Shown: positions 35,376 to 47,310, counted from the stretch's first letter. The stretch is 64,000 bases of DNA from Pyrus communis (GCF_963583255.1 NC_084805.1:7742827-7806826), one strand, 5' to 3'. The notes: generated by a model from the sequence alone, not told the origin. Made by a program: numbers and translations.

Positions 35376-35934
35376 ACTGTGCACCTAACTTGGATCCAAG
35401 ATGAGTGTGTGGTGCGGGAAGTGAACATCACGTGAAGGACTGTGCCCAACTCTGGATGGGAGCACTGACACCAGGGGTGCAAGTTATGAGCTCTCTATGC
35501 ATCTCAAATCACTACTGAATGTAAACATATGTGACTCATAATGCGTAAATAAAAGGCAAACTATAGGCATGACATATAAACGTATAATGTTTCAAATCAA
35601 TTTCTGGGAAAAACATAAGTATATAGGTATATACGGAAAACCAAAGGCCCACTCACTGGTATGTGGAAGGGTCGTAACCCCCTTGCCTCGAGTGACCATG
35701 CTCGTCCTCGGGATAGGTATCACCTATATGCAAAACAACTATTAAAACGTTAATTTTAAAGCACATAACCAACCTTATGAAATAACTTCTCATACAATGC
35801 TCAAATGGGGTGTATGAATACACCAACGTGATCTACTCGACCTCAGGAACATCCTCATATTTTTAGAAAAAATTTTCACCGTCGCACGCGCCCCCACGCG
35901 CCGACCACGCGCAGGCACGTACACGAAATAGTTT

Positions 35935-36094
35935 TGACGGCATTTGGGTGATTGTTGATCGGCTTACCAAGTCAACACATTTCATTCCAGTGAGGGAGAA
36001 GTATTCTTTGGGCCGATTACTGGAGTTGTTCATCTCGAAGATCGTGAAGTACCATGGTGTCCCTATGAGTATTGTCTCGGATCGTGAGTTTCGA
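35935..36094 (+). pseudogene. Ty3/gypsy integrase core fragment embedded in the LTR
   Basis: The plus strand reads DGIWVIVDRLTKSTHFIPVR from about 35938, then EKYSLGRLLELFISKIVKYH and GVPMSIVSDRE, with no stop over about 50 codons. This is the gypsy (chromovirus-type) integrase core, with the first catalytic Asp in VDRLTK and the second in VSDRE. It is antisense to the surrounding LTR. The rest of integrase is absent and the frame ends in TAA once it rejoins 5S-like sequence (TTTCGAAGTTAA). Confidence 0.88.
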
Positions 36095-36164
36095 AGTTAA
36101 GCGAGAAGGAGGCTAGAGCAATCCCATGATGGGTGACCCACTGGGAAGTTGCTCGTGAGTTCCC
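36090..36164 (+). repeat. 5S rRNA-like segment in the LTR
   Basis: CGAAGTTAAGCGAG, then CCCATGATGGGTGACCCACT, then GGGAAGTTGCTCGTG follow the plant 5S rRNA order (A-box and C-box promoter region), on the strand opposite to the LTR. It is a derived copy, not a functional 5S gene. Confidence 0.8.
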
Positions 36165-36267
36165 AAAAACAAAACCGTGAGGGAATGGTAAGCCCAAAGT
36201 GGATAATATCGTGCTACGGTGGTGGAGCGGGCCTCGGAAGTGATCCGCCCTGGGCCAGGATGTGACA

Positions 36268-37081
36268 ATGTTAGTACCGAAATATATTATATTAAATCAA
36301 TGTACCTAAATTTGTATACCGAAATAAATATGTTAAAATTTAATAAATGATTTAATGTACCTAACTGAAGAAGACAAAGTATATCGAAATATATTGTACA
36401 ACAAAATATATTAAGTTTTTCTTTTTTTTTAAACAAAATATATTACGATGAATGAAATGAAAACTATAATTATAATGAAAGATAATCAATACATTAAAAT
36501 TAGAAAGAAAAAGAGAAATAAATAAAACATCAAAATATAATTAATAAATGAGATGATTAATGTATTAAGGGACTAAAATTAGATTTTGGATTAATGTATC
36601 AAGAGACTAAAATTAGATTTTGGTCTTATTTGTGATTTTAGTCTAAAAGTCATTTTTTCCCATGGATTAAAATGAAGTTTTCTATATAAAAAAACGATAT
36701 TTTAACGCGCAGGAACACGTGGAGAAATGTTAGTTTTAATATAAAATGTGTCGGTTAAAATAATGGCTGTTGAATTTCTTATTGGATCCTTTTTTATTTC
36801 TCCCAAAATCTAAATACCACTTCCCAAAATAATCTAATTCCTCTAAAATGGAAATTGAATTTTATTTTTCTTTTGTTGTGTGGCCTATTCCAGTTTGATT
36901 GGTCCTTGTTTAGTAAACAGAGGAATATTCTGTAATTGAAATTCTTTGTTTTGATTATAACTACAGATTAGTAAGCATGCAATTAGTCATACCAATTAGT
37001 AAAAAAGAGTAATTGTGCTCCAGTAAAAAAATGCGACATACTTCTCTAAATTAACAAATAATTTGTAACAAAAAAAAATTA
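36268..37081. other. AT-rich non-coding stretch
   Basis: Holds the GTACCGAAATAT repeats to about 36400 and a 35-bp direct duplication (AGGGACTAAAATTAGATTTT at about 36568 and 36603). No gene. Confidence 0.6.
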
Positions 37082-37232
37082 GGAAAACTAATGAAAGGGG
37101 TTGAAAACTTTGAGTTTTAATGATAAAGACAAAATAAAGTGTAAAGTGAATAGTACAATGTTTGACTTTTTAGTGTAAAAATATGATTTTTCGTTAAAGT
37201 AAACAGTACCGTGAACTTTTCATTAAAATTCT
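37082..37232. repeat. MITE of about 150 bp
   Basis: GGAAAACTAATGAAAGGGGT at the left matches the complement of the right end (GAATTTTAATGAAAAG). The interior has AAAGTGAATAGTAC opposite GTAAACAGTAC. It is the shortest member of the family that includes 20749-21910 and 47905-50962, and sits about 0.4 kb upstream of PDV2. Confidence 0.75.
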
Positions 37233-37571
37233 AAAAAAAAATTTAGACTAAATACATACTATTTTGTATTCTTTAGTGGGGAGTTTTGGCATTTCATTGG
37301 CATAAAAAACAAACAATAAAAGAGTGAAGGCTCACAAATAATAAAATAATAAAAAAGAGAGAAAAATAATGGAAAATTATTCTATCTCATCAAATCTAAT
37401 CTAGTGGCATGAGAGAGAGAGAACACCAGAATCACTTAAAACGGTTTAAACCCAAAACCGAAACTCCAGTACGGTTCTATTTTGGCGGTACTGATAGACC
37501 TTCCTTTCCTCTACTCTCCTCTCCCCAATTGAAACAAACCAGCCAAACCCTTTCAATTTCCAGCCCCTTCA

Positions 37572-37572
37572 A

Positions 37573-37617
<45 letters not shown>
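37572..37617 (+). repeat. (CT)n microsatellite in the PDV2 5' UTR
   Basis: Near-pure CT run ending 15 bp before the start codon. Such runs are common in plant 5' UTRs and could affect expression; no direct evidence here. Confidence 0.9.
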
Positions 37618-37618
<1 letters not shown>

Positions 37619-37632
37619 GAAAGAAAGAAGAG

Positions 37633-38696
37633 ATGGAAGAAGAGGGCATTGGGTTGGTTCTGGGAAGAGCCACAGAGCTGAGATTGAAGATCAGCAACTG
37701 CATCCACAAAGCAAATCACCCACCACCCAAGAGAGAAAATGGAGTCTACGCCGACGGCGAAGCAACAGACAAAGTAGCAGAAGAAAACGAAGAAGAGGAA
37801 GTGGAAGAGGAAGAGGCACATAAGCTTTTCAACATCTGCGACGCCCTTGAATCCCTTGAGAACCAGCTCTCTTCCTTACAGGTTTGTTTGCCGCCGCTAA
37901 ACCCAATTTCTTTAGGGAGGGAGAAAGATTACAAAAAAAACCCTAATTTTTGCTGCACTAGAATGTCATTTGAGATTGGGTAGCTTAAAGTTTGAAACTT
38001 TACATTTTTCATGTATGTAATTATTGTAGTATGCTGTGTTCAATGCTTGAGTTTAGGGTTTAATTTCTTTCCATGTTGGTTTATACATGAACTATTTCTG
38101 AATGCTAAATTGCTGTTGTTTCGGTTTGTTTAAGAAAAACAATTACATCAAAAAGAGGGATGGGGGGTGTCGTTTCATGTACAGAATGCTCGAAAGATGT
38201 GTCTCACTGGTAGGATACCGATACTCCAATCGTTATATGAAATATATTATTCTCACACAAATGAACTACGGAGTTGAGGATGAAGTGGGTTCCCTCATTC
38301 TGGTACCGTGAGGCATGATTGTCGTTGGTTACAACAGTGCTCAGCCTATTCTTAGGTGATGCAGGGCTTACTGGGGCTGAGCCCTTGTCTGTGCTTGCAC
38401 ACACCATTCGTTACCCATCAATGGAAATTAAATACGTGGCTGAGTTTGTGTACCCATCTATGGGAACTTTTATATGCTAATTATTTGCATTTTCATGTTA
38501 ATGTTTAGAAATTGAAAATTAAGAAATGGCGTCACCTCCTATATCAGGTCTTGTAATGAAACTTACGTCCTATGAAATCACTGAGTGTTGTGCATGCACG
38601 GGTTTTAAATTTGTGAAACTGCAGAAGACTTTGCAAGTACCGTGTAATTGGGGCTTAACTTTTGTTTTGTTTGGGGCGGGGGTGGTGGAAGAGATG

Positions 38697-38727
<31 letters not shown>

Positions 38728-40950
38728 CTAATTTAACTGCACTTGTTTGTCAGATGTAATTGGGGCTTAACTTTTAAATCTTTGGTGTCATTTATGTGTA
38801 TATATGTGTCTCCTAGTTTGCTCTGTTAAATGGGGTGGCTTATGCTTCACTTTGGATTTAATTTCTTTCATAAAACTGTTACTTGGGCATTATTTATTAG
38901 GATCTTTAACAGTCTTCATCTTTGCACCATCACCTCCTATAACAGGTTGGGTAGGATGTAAGTTTGAGATAACTGAGGCTGCATTTGTCACATAGGATTG
39001 GCTTGTAAGGATACTCACTAGATTCGAAGAATATGGAAGGAAAAAATGCATGACAACTTCCAATGTTGTCCAAGTTGAAAGTAGAAGATAGAGTAGTCAT
39101 GAAAGAATATTATCCCCTTTAAATCCCCAAAAAATGGAAGAATTAGAAGGGTTGACTTTCCTTCATGAGTACTCATCTTCTACCCACAACATGGACAATA
39201 TGTGGAAGTTTCCATCCATTTCTTCCTTTAAAATCTATTGAGTTATTTTAGGAAAGTTGCATGTGCAGAAATCTACTTGTAAATCACATATGACGTGAAG
39301 AAAATGTGTTTTGTTTTTATTCTTAAGCAAAACATAATGTCAATGTCAACCTCCCATCGAAGTTTTTCTTCTCCTTGTGTTGAACCCATTGGAGGCAAAG
39401 TGAAAGAATTGAAGGAATCAGATAATTGAAGTTGAAAACATCAATATGTTTATTGATACTCCTTATATAGGCATACAAAACACTAAGACAACTAAGCCCA
39501 AAAAGTAGATCATTAGTATTCTTTCCTCGAAAGATCAATCATCAAGGCTCTAGATATTTTACACAACTCTATTTAGAGAGAAGCCCAATGATTCAAGGAA
39601 CCAATGATTTCAAATTACAAAACTTTTACAGAACCCAATACCCATAGTTGGCTAGAAAGACTGGACTTGTGGTTCATTGAACTTCCATGCAAATGAACTA
39701 CATACTTGTCATTTTTGTGCTCACATTAAATTCCAGAGGGTTCCTATTTAACCATGGAGGAAGGCATTAGATTTATGTTTACGGAGATTCGTGAATTAGT
39801 AATTGACATGTGGATTTTTGAAAATTCTTAAGAGTCTGAGACATACTGTTATACATATTGTCAAAACCTTTTATGAGGATGAATGAATTGAAATCTTTTG
39901 TCAGCACTGGTGAGTGATTTTCACCCGCTAGTATAATTTTCAACCATACTGATGCATTACACAAATTATTTGCTTGACATAAATTATTCTGAGTGTCTTC
40001 ATTCCATCTGTTGCTAAGCACTTCTGATCGAATTCTTATCGATGTCCAAGTGTTAACATGATTTTATCATCATTTTTAACTAGTGATTGATTGCCCTTTC
40101 CAGGGAAACCATACTGCCAGTGAGTTCATCGTAATGTTTTTGATTTATAATAAGGGCTATATTAGTCAAGAATGGACCTGCTTTATGTCTTGGGAAAGTG
40201 ACACCTTGGATTCACCAATTATTGGAATTTTGAAAATATATGAACACTTTAATGTTTGTGGAAAACGATTTTATAATATAGGTTTTGAATTTTGTTTTGT
40301 TTTATCATTAGGCTTTGCAACAGCAGCAAACGTATGAAAGGGAAGTTGCCCTTTCTGAGATTGAAAGCAGCCGCAAGATGCTACTCGACAAACTTAAAGA
40401 GTACAAAGGGGAGGAATTAGAAGTGTTACGTGAGGCTTCTGCTTTTGCGGGTGAAACAGTAGAGCACAACAATGATCTTTTGCTTCCTCCATATCCAAGC
40501 CGCTCTCCACACATTCTTTCTGTAGAAAATGGCTATTTACCACCTGCACACAAGTCTCCACGAAATGGGATAATCTCTGGTGATCCAACAAATGAAGCGA
40601 AGAAGAATTTGAGTGAGACAGATAAGATGCAAAGTGGATCCAAAAACTCAAAAGGGTTGGGATTTTTCTTAAGCACTGCAGCCAAGACCTTGCTTACTAT
40701 TGTTGGTGTGGCATCTGTATTAAGCCTGTCTGGTTTTGGGCCTAAACTTGTGAGAAGTAATGCCATTTTCAAAATATCCGGTCTTTCTCAGCAACCACAA
40801 ACTAAAGAACAGATATCAACCATTGAATGCCCCCCCGGGAGAGTCCTTGTGGTGGAAGATGGGAAGGGGCGATGCGTTGTGAAAGAGAGAGTTGAAGTTC
40901 CCTTCTCTTCAGTTGTTGCAAGACCAGATGTAAACTATGGGTGCGGTTAA
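37633..40950 (+). CDS. PDV2: PLASTID DIVISION 2, two exons
   Basis: Exons 37633-37881 and 40312-40950, joined by a 2430-bp GT-AG intron in phase 0, give 295 aa (Arabidopsis PDV2 is 307). PDV2 is an outer-envelope protein of the chloroplast that recruits the dynamin ARC5/DRP5B to the division site and meets ARC6 in the intermembrane space. Seen here: the diagnostic N-terminus EGIGLVLGRATELRLKIS; an acidic stretch (residues about 50-65); a coiled coil (about 68-125, LSEIESSRKMLLDKLKEY); a motif DLLLPPYP (about 138-145); one transmembrane helix (about 200-226, AAKTLLTIVGVASVLSLSGF); and a C-terminal intermembrane-space domain with CPPGRVLVVEDGKGRCVVKE, ending in glycine. The terminal Gly matters for ARC6 binding in Arabidopsis and is kept. 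The ATG follows the (CT)n leader and is the only good start. No damage is seen. Confidence 0.96.
37882..40311 (+). other. PDV2 intron
   Basis: The donor is CAG|GTTTGT and the acceptor ATTAG|GCTTTG. It includes an A-run (38698-38725) and a short duplication TAATTGGGGCTTAACTTTT (about 38645 and 38758). No element boundaries were recognised in it. Confidence 0.75.
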
Positions 40951-41589
40951 ACGTTTCCTCCTTCCATCTTTTTGTATATCTTGTTTCGTTGTCATAAGCT
41001 GTAATAGAGATCTGATCTCTAATGATCTGAGCTGTCCTAATCGTTCACGAGTAGTGCTTCCTGAGCATAGAAGTAGTTCAGGGTATTTGGAGGGTGCTTG
41101 GTTCTGGCTGAACTTTTTAAAAATGTACAGTGGAAAATCTGCTGTTTTAAGATCCAATGATTGCAGCGTCAAGTCTCGAGTCTGGTTGTTTAATTAGATG
41201 ATGGTGGAGTAACGAAACCCAACTTCGATTTTGTCTACTGAAATTTGTTCTGGGTTCATCCGTTGTCTGTGTGATGCTCCGTATGGAGTTGCTGTCTGTG
41301 TGATGCTCCGTATGGAGTTGTGATTGGTTACCTTCTGTGAGCTTAAACCTCTGAGGTTTCTCTTATGAACTGCAGATGTTCTTTTACTAGCATTACTCGT
41401 CTCCACCAATCTTGACTAATAGTTGCCATGAAAAAGTGGATGGAAGTGGGTATTGCCATCCCCCAGTCGTAACTCTGACGAAACACCTCGTGGTGTTGGT
41501 TCTCTCTCATGTACTCTTTGGGCCGGGCGGCGGCGGTGGCGCCCCGGGGGGGGGGGGGGGGGAGTATATAAAATAGCATTCAAATTAAA
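40951..41589. other. PDV2 3' flank with a 29-bp tandem duplication and a G-run
   Basis: TGTCTGTGTGATGCTCCGTA, then TGGAGTTG, is repeated at 41264 and 41293. A G17 run lies at 41546-41562 after a GC-rich patch. The 3' UTR of PDV2 probably ends before 41250. Confidence 0.65.
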
Positions 41590-43471
41590 TCCGCTTATTG
41601 ACAATTGTAGTAAAGATGTAAGTAGGGATCGTTCTAGGCCGAGGATTAGGAGGGATTGCTAATCTACTCTAAACTGACTTAAAAACACAAATCTAAACTT
41701 AAAAACATAAAATTAGGCTTGAAAACACTTAACTAGACTCAAAGAGATTCAAAACAACACAAAACAAGCAAATGACTCAAAACAAAAACTAAAGAGTGAT
41801 TTCGACGAATTCTAACTTTAACTTGACTCAAAACACTTCAAAACACAAATTGGACATATTCTAACTAATTTGACACAACAAAGTAAAGGGGATTGAGTTT
41901 TTAAAGAATTTAAAACTTAAACAAACAGGTTTAAAGAAGCAAAATAAAAGGATACGAATTTGGTGAATTAATGGGTGATAAGCTAGCTAGAGGGTCCTTC
42001 TCCACACATGACACACTTGCATACAAATTGATTTCCAGTTGCTTTTCCAATAAACCATGAATCTCAACACCCCAGATTAACCATGACATCACTAATTAAC
42101 CCTCATATTTTCCTTAAGTCATTGACTTGGACGGACAACGCATCGGCAACTAAATTATTCTTCCCAAGTTCCCTACATGAAATGCATAATAGAGACACAA
42201 GCAAAGATCATTAAGTTATGTGAAAATCATAAGCATTGACAAGACATTCGTAACTATGACATCATGATACTCATGTCAGGAATTTAACTTAACACGATCG
42301 TGACCACGATCTTCACTACTTGTGAATATAAATTTGTAACGATTATGTGAAACTCTCTTATATTCTAGCATCAAATTCATGCATGCAAACTAAGTGTGCA
42401 CCCTCAATCAACATACAAGAATAAGTTCTGAATCAAACAGTTAAGCGAATTGCATTCACGATTTATGAAATCACAACTGGAAGTAATCAATTCATATTGC
42501 AAATATAATCATGGTTTTAAATTCTTCTCTGGCTAAAACAAGCTTAGCCTCTCATGTTCACAGCAAAACAAAGAAACCTTAAATTAAACATTGAGAACAA
42601 AAGATGGATTACACCGAAGAATGTTCCAACAATCCAAACTTTGAATGGCCAATACGTCCAAGGCTGTTCCTCCTCTCTTTCTTCCTTGCTAGGTTGCGGC
42701 ACAAGGGTGATTGTGTGTGGATTTGGGATGTGGTGTGTTATGGAAGGGTGGGGCGGAATTGGGTTGAAGGATGGATGGCTGAATGGTATGAATGGTCAAC
42801 GATTGTGTGTATGATTTGTGCGGCATATTGCTTTTATTTTAGGAGAGAAAGGCATGGCCATAATTAATTGTTTTGGGAAAGATTTGCTCTCCAAATCCTC
42901 AAGGAAAAAGGGTAATTAAAATCAGAATCCAAGAGGGAAAAAGGGTAAGTGCTATGCGACAGGAATTGGAGGAGAAGCGGAAATGTGTTGCCTTGCACGG
43001 CAAGGAAAGGGAAAAGGGAAGGAAGTTGCGGCATTGAGTTTGGGAATGGGATTTAGGCTTCTAGAACAAATATTTAAGTGTCCCAATATATTTAGGAATC
43101 CCTTTGGTAGCTGGAGCATAAGTAGGAAAAGATTAGGATTGACTATGTCAAAATAAGGAAGTTTGACTCACGTTTCCTTGTTTCTTGCTGATTCCTTGTC
43201 TTCCAAGTCTTGAATTAATTTCTTCCATCTCTTTAGCAGATTCTTAGCCTTTCTTGAACTTCAAATTCGTCCATCCACCTTGCTTCATGCATGTGTTATC
43301 CATTCCAAGCCCAAAATTGCTCCAAAATGCTCCAATTTGCACTTTCTTGCCACTTTAGTCAATTGGACCTACAAACACATGAAAATAGCTTAAAATACTA
43401 AAATAACAAGGAACTAACAACATAAATGCAAGAAAACAAGCTAACTAAGTTGCATAAATATGCTCCTATCA
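41590..43471 (-). repeat. LTR-like block of a retrotransposon, minus orientation
   Basis: Read on the minus strand it begins TGATAGGAGCATATTTATGC at 43471, a start I associate with gypsy-type LTRs in dicots, and runs to the direct-repeat-rich AAACAC/AAACTT region near 41690. No target duplication or second LTR was found, so extent and class are tentative. ORFs inside (42554-42867) show no domain. Confidence 0.4.
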
Positions 43472-44381
43472 ATTGGTTACCTGCAGAACCATTTAATTGT
43501 GGTTGTCGCACTCGATGGGTAATATAGAGTGAAAAACAACCGATCTTCCAAAAAAAAAAAAAAGTGATTGAGCTTGACTCAAGATAATGAGTGAAAGGCA
43601 TGGCAAAAGAGCGAGTTCGACTCGTGAACGATCGGTAAGTGAAGGACTGATTCTTTTGTGCAAGTACTATTGCAAGACTAGCATTTATAATAAGCGCGTA
43701 TACACAAACAAGCTTGAATCATGTTATATTAACAGGTAGTGTCGTTACTTATAGTCGAAGCTACACATTGGTTGACAATAACACAATAGTCGATATTTAA
43801 GATTTCGTTTAGCCTGTAGGCTAGAATAGTAAACCTCACCCTAATTCATCATTTGCTTTCTTTCCGCATGAGCAAGCCAAGCTACTCACAAAGATTGCCT
43901 CGTCCCAAGTAGCTAACTCCGAGACAACTAATTAAAGGCGGACAAAAACTTGGAGTTAACAAGGGCAACCATTAGCTAAAAAATAAATCGTTTCAATCAA
44001 TCGACAAAGATAAAAGGAATACAAATAAGAATGATCGTGTATGAGATAAACAGTAATCTGTACACCTCTTGGTAGTCTTATACCTTGATTTTCTAGGTAT
44101 GAGAATGTCCTCTATTACAAGTAATTTGGAGAGGAAAATGATTTTCACATACCTTTTTTTGCCTCTCACACGCCTTGTTTAATCATAGTAGGCTGTTGTG
44201 TGGAAATCATCTCCCATTTAGAGATCATTGTAGATAGGAACGAGTGTGTTTAAATACAAGACAAAAGAATAACGGCGTTGACATCTTAAACCTTTTATCC
44301 AATATATATACAAATGATAGACTATCATAATCCTAACTCATTATCCAATCCACAACAATTTAACATTTAAACACTTGATAT
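43472..44381. other. Non-coding stretch
   Basis: No gene or clear element recognised. An A-run lies at 43551-43564. Confidence 0.5.
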
Positions 44382-46655
44382 TTAGGCCTTGGCCTGTCCA
44401 TTGCCTTGCGGATACCGGGGCGTGGACATGTGTTGCTTGATGCCATATTTTTTGAAGAACCTCGCCAAGTCTTTGCCCAAAAACTGCGGACCATTGTCTA
44501 TAACGATGGAGTGAGGGATGCCGAAACGGTAGATGATGTTTTTCCATATGAAGCACTCTATGTTTGTCTGGGTGGTTGTAGTCATGGGTTCGACTTCGAC
44601 CCATTTTGTGAAGTAGTTGATCGCTATGATCATCATGCTTTTGACCCCAATGGTAGGCATCATTGGTCCTACTAAGTCAATCGTCCATTGCATGAATGGC
44701 CAAGGGCTCATCTGCAGGTTGAGTTCTCTTATAGATAGTGCGAGCACATGCTTGAATCGTTGGTGGCTATTGCACCTTTGTACATACTCCTTGGTGCCTT
44801 GATGCATAGTTGGCCAGTAATAGCTTGCATTAAGAGCTTTCTTGAGCCAAAGAGTGGCCTCCAGAGTGGTTTCCACAGATACCTTCATAGATTGAGCTAA
44901 GAATCTTCGGGTCATCGGGATGCGATAGGCATCGAAGATGTGGTTCTGAGAAGGATTTGTGAACAAGCATGTTGTTCCACACGTAATAGCATGTTGCCTT
45001 CATCTGGAGCTTTCTGGACTCCAGTTTGCCTGCGGGGAGTGTTTCGTTGACTATGTAGTCGATGATGGAATCCTGCCAACTCGGAGTTGTGTTGATCTGT
45101 GCCACCTTGACTGCTAGCTCATCATCTATACTCGGCTTCTCCAAGATAAAGCACTTAAGTTGATGGTCCAAGGCAAAGTCTAGGCTTACTAGTGTGTATG
45201 CGTGGGCAATTTCCGCTCGTGGAACTTGAGTGAGTGTGTACGCCTGGAACGTGGCTATGTGCTTTCGTACCTTCTCTAGGTATCGGGCCATCCTTGGATA
45301 CTTTGTTGCGTATTCCCCTGAGGTTTAGTTAGTGATCAATTGGGAATCAGAATAGATTGCGAGCTTCTTCAATGCTAAGTTTTTTGCCAATCAGAGACCT
45401 GCTAGTAGGGCTTTATACTCCGCTTCGTTGTTTGAACCTTGAAGCTTAGAGTGATTGGCTGCTCCAGCATCGAATTGTCTAGGGTAGTGAGAATTAGGCC
45501 TGCTCCCAATCCTTGGTAGTTGGATGATCCATCGATGTGCAAAAGCCATAAATCTCCTGTAGGTGGGGCTGGTGCAGCTACGGTGTGCTCCGCTGCCTCT
45601 GGGGCGTTTCTAGGTTGAGTTGCTGCGCTCGTCAGAATGTTCGCCAGTTTTCGCGCCTTTAACGTTGCGCGTCCGGATTGTGCATAATATCAGGTTATGA
45701 CGATGACTACATACGTGTGAAGGTATGGCTTGTGCTTCCGGGTTGCAACAACTAGCACCAAAATCAAAGTCTTGATTTTTGGGTATTTGGTTTCTGCATC
45801 AAGGATAGCTTTTAACTATGGAGTACGGGTGGTCGGGCCCCCAACTTTTCTCGTATGAGGGTAGAGTTTACTACTGCTTCAAATACCGCCATATAAATGC
45901 GTAGGTCCTCCACTGCTTCTGGCTTGGATAATAGAGGAGGTGATGTCAGGTACTTCTTCAAGTTCTGTAATGTTTTCTCGCATTTTGTCGCTTAATTTGT
46001 CTAGCTATGCGTTCTGATCGCCTTGAAAAAAGCTTGTATCAGTCGGTAGATCTCGAGAAGAATCGGTTGAGAACAGTTGCTCGTTAGGTCAGACCTTGGA
46101 TCTTCTTCAGAGTGGTGGGGGACTTCATATCTAGGATCGCTCGGATATTCTTTGGATGTGCATTTTGCATGGTTTGATTGTTTCTTAGGGTTAAGGGAGA
46201 TGTGCTTAGTGTCTTCTTTGGGTTTCCATCTTGATTCATCCACCAAGGCATTGTCGACCTTGACGCCATCTTTTTGACCCATCTGCTGTGGTTACTATTT
46301 GGTGGAGGTAGAATTGTCTTTTTGCACTTCAGTTGCTACTAGGGCGAAAGATTTCTTCTTCGACTCCTTGAGAACTTGGTGTACGTCTTAGGATCTAAGC
46401 CTTATTTTGTCAAGGATTGGTCCCTGCGTCTACTTCCTGGCTTGTTTTTGTCATTAAGTGGTTTATTGTTCATCTTCTTTTAAGTCGACTCTGTGTCTTT
46501 GCGCGGCTGCTCAGGCAGCTTCTGGGAGCACTTAGCCTCATCCCAAAGGGAGTGCTTTTTTTCCAAAGCATAAGAGTCTGCCATGATCAGTTCTCGCCTA
46601 TGATCAATTTTGCGAAAAGTGGGTGATCTGCAAAGAGTGGGATTATTTTTGGCTC
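44382..46655 (-). pseudogene. Tat/Ogre-type Ty3/gypsy gag-pol, deleted and broken
   Basis: On the minus strand, right to left: a gag-region remnant at about 46480-46655 (HRRELIMADSYALEKKHSLW), a jump to the RT thumb at 46000-46260 (HPKNIRAILDMKSPTTLKKI), RNase H at about 45290-45560 (LWLLHIDGSSNYQGLGAGLI, with the first catalytic Asp), a spacer, and integrase at 44382-44966 (the H-H-C-C finger is partly kept in YVQRCNSHQRF; core IDLVGPM, VIDNGPQFLGKDLARFFKKY, STPRYPQGNGQA with the Glu region degraded). The RT palm is deleted and several frameshifts and stops are present. No LTRs could be assigned. Confidence 0.88.
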
Positions 46656-47310
46656 CACAAATATTTCCAATTCCTTCACTTTGCACCTCTAATAAACTTG
46701 CTTGTTTACTTATGGAAATATTCGCCTGTGCACATTGTTCAATCATCGCCTTCTGTGCCTTTGAAACCCAACGATGAGATCGAAATAAGTGTGAGGCATT
46801 TGCCATAAGGTAGTTGTGCCCTTCATTGAAAATCGTTACGGCAAACTTAGCACGACTAGTCACCTTATACAGCGTATGTTTCGCTTTGCAGTCACTTCTA
46901 TTATCTCCCCTCTTACCTTTCCATTTGATTTAGGATTAGTATCCACCCTCTTATTGTCTTGTTTGCAACAAGCAATTCTTTCCTGACTAGACAATCACCA
47001 TCACTGCAGTTTTTATTACTATGTTCTCGAACCCTGAACCTAGCTGCAAGTGCATGATTATTGTAGAAAATGAAGTTTGATTTGTGAATGTATCCTTCAT
47101 CCGACAAATCAAACTCAATTTTCAAATTGGGTTTCAATTCATCCTCTAAATTTGGAACTATAAATTCATCTCTCCTTGCACCAAATTCATCTCCTTCATC
47201 TACATCCTTTCTTTCCTCTATACTTTCGTCTATTTCTAACTCATCCATCATCGAATTACAATTCAATAGCTTGCAGCTTCTAATGTACACAAGTACAACA
47301 CAAAACAAGT
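46656..47310 (-). pseudogene. FAR1/FHY3-like (MULE-derived) fragment
   Basis: Minus-strand open stretches 46913-47308 and about 46656-46863 resemble the N-terminal FAR1 DNA-binding domain: an acidic leader, then FIFYNNHALAARFRVREHSN, then (other frame) FNEGHNYLMANASHLFRSHR and SKAQKAMIEQCAQANISISK. FAR1-family proteins are transcription factors descended from MULE transposases. Here the transposase core is absent, there is a frame break near 46880, and the 3' part runs directly into gypsy gag sequence, so it is a truncated pseudogene or old MULE piece. Confidence 0.7.

Larger units (their letters stand above)
34470..36267 (-). mobile_element. Compound Cassandra-like / long-LTR element
   Basis: In minus orientation the element starts TGTCACATCCTGG (at 36267) and ends ATTATGACA (34470), flanked by target duplication ATGTT (34465-34469 and 36268-36272). 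It consists of a 1643-bp LTR (34625-36267) followed by two tandem copies of a short domain: TTTGGTATCARAGCC, GTGCCGACGAGGACGTCGGG, then a purine tract GGGGGTG. These are the primer site for initiator-Met tRNA and the polypurine tract of Cassandra-type TRIM elements, as I know the family. Each copy is followed by only TGTGACA or TATGACA where an LTR would be expected. Confidence 0.75.
34625..36267 (-). repeat. 1.64-kb LTR carrying 5S-like and integrase-derived segments
   Basis: Same family as the solo LTR at 55158-56802: same length within 2 bp, same TGTCACATCC start, same interior phrases (GAGAAGTTATTTCATA, ACATACCAGTGA), same hairpin array. It is distinguished by an integrase-coding insertion and by retention of 5S-like sequence. 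Confidence 0.85.

Noticed and set aside
36090..36164. 5S rRNA gene
   Set aside because: Only the middle/3' part of 5S is present, embedded in an LTR; no 5' third or T-run terminator. The same applies to 60049-60130.
42554..42867. Two overlapping 86-87 aa ORFs
   Set aside because: Trp/Gly-rich reading of an LTR-like block in two frames, no domain.
43600..43660. Possible tRNA-type B-box (GTTCGACTC)
   Set aside because: No A-box at the right distance, no cloverleaf could be folded by eye, no terminator.
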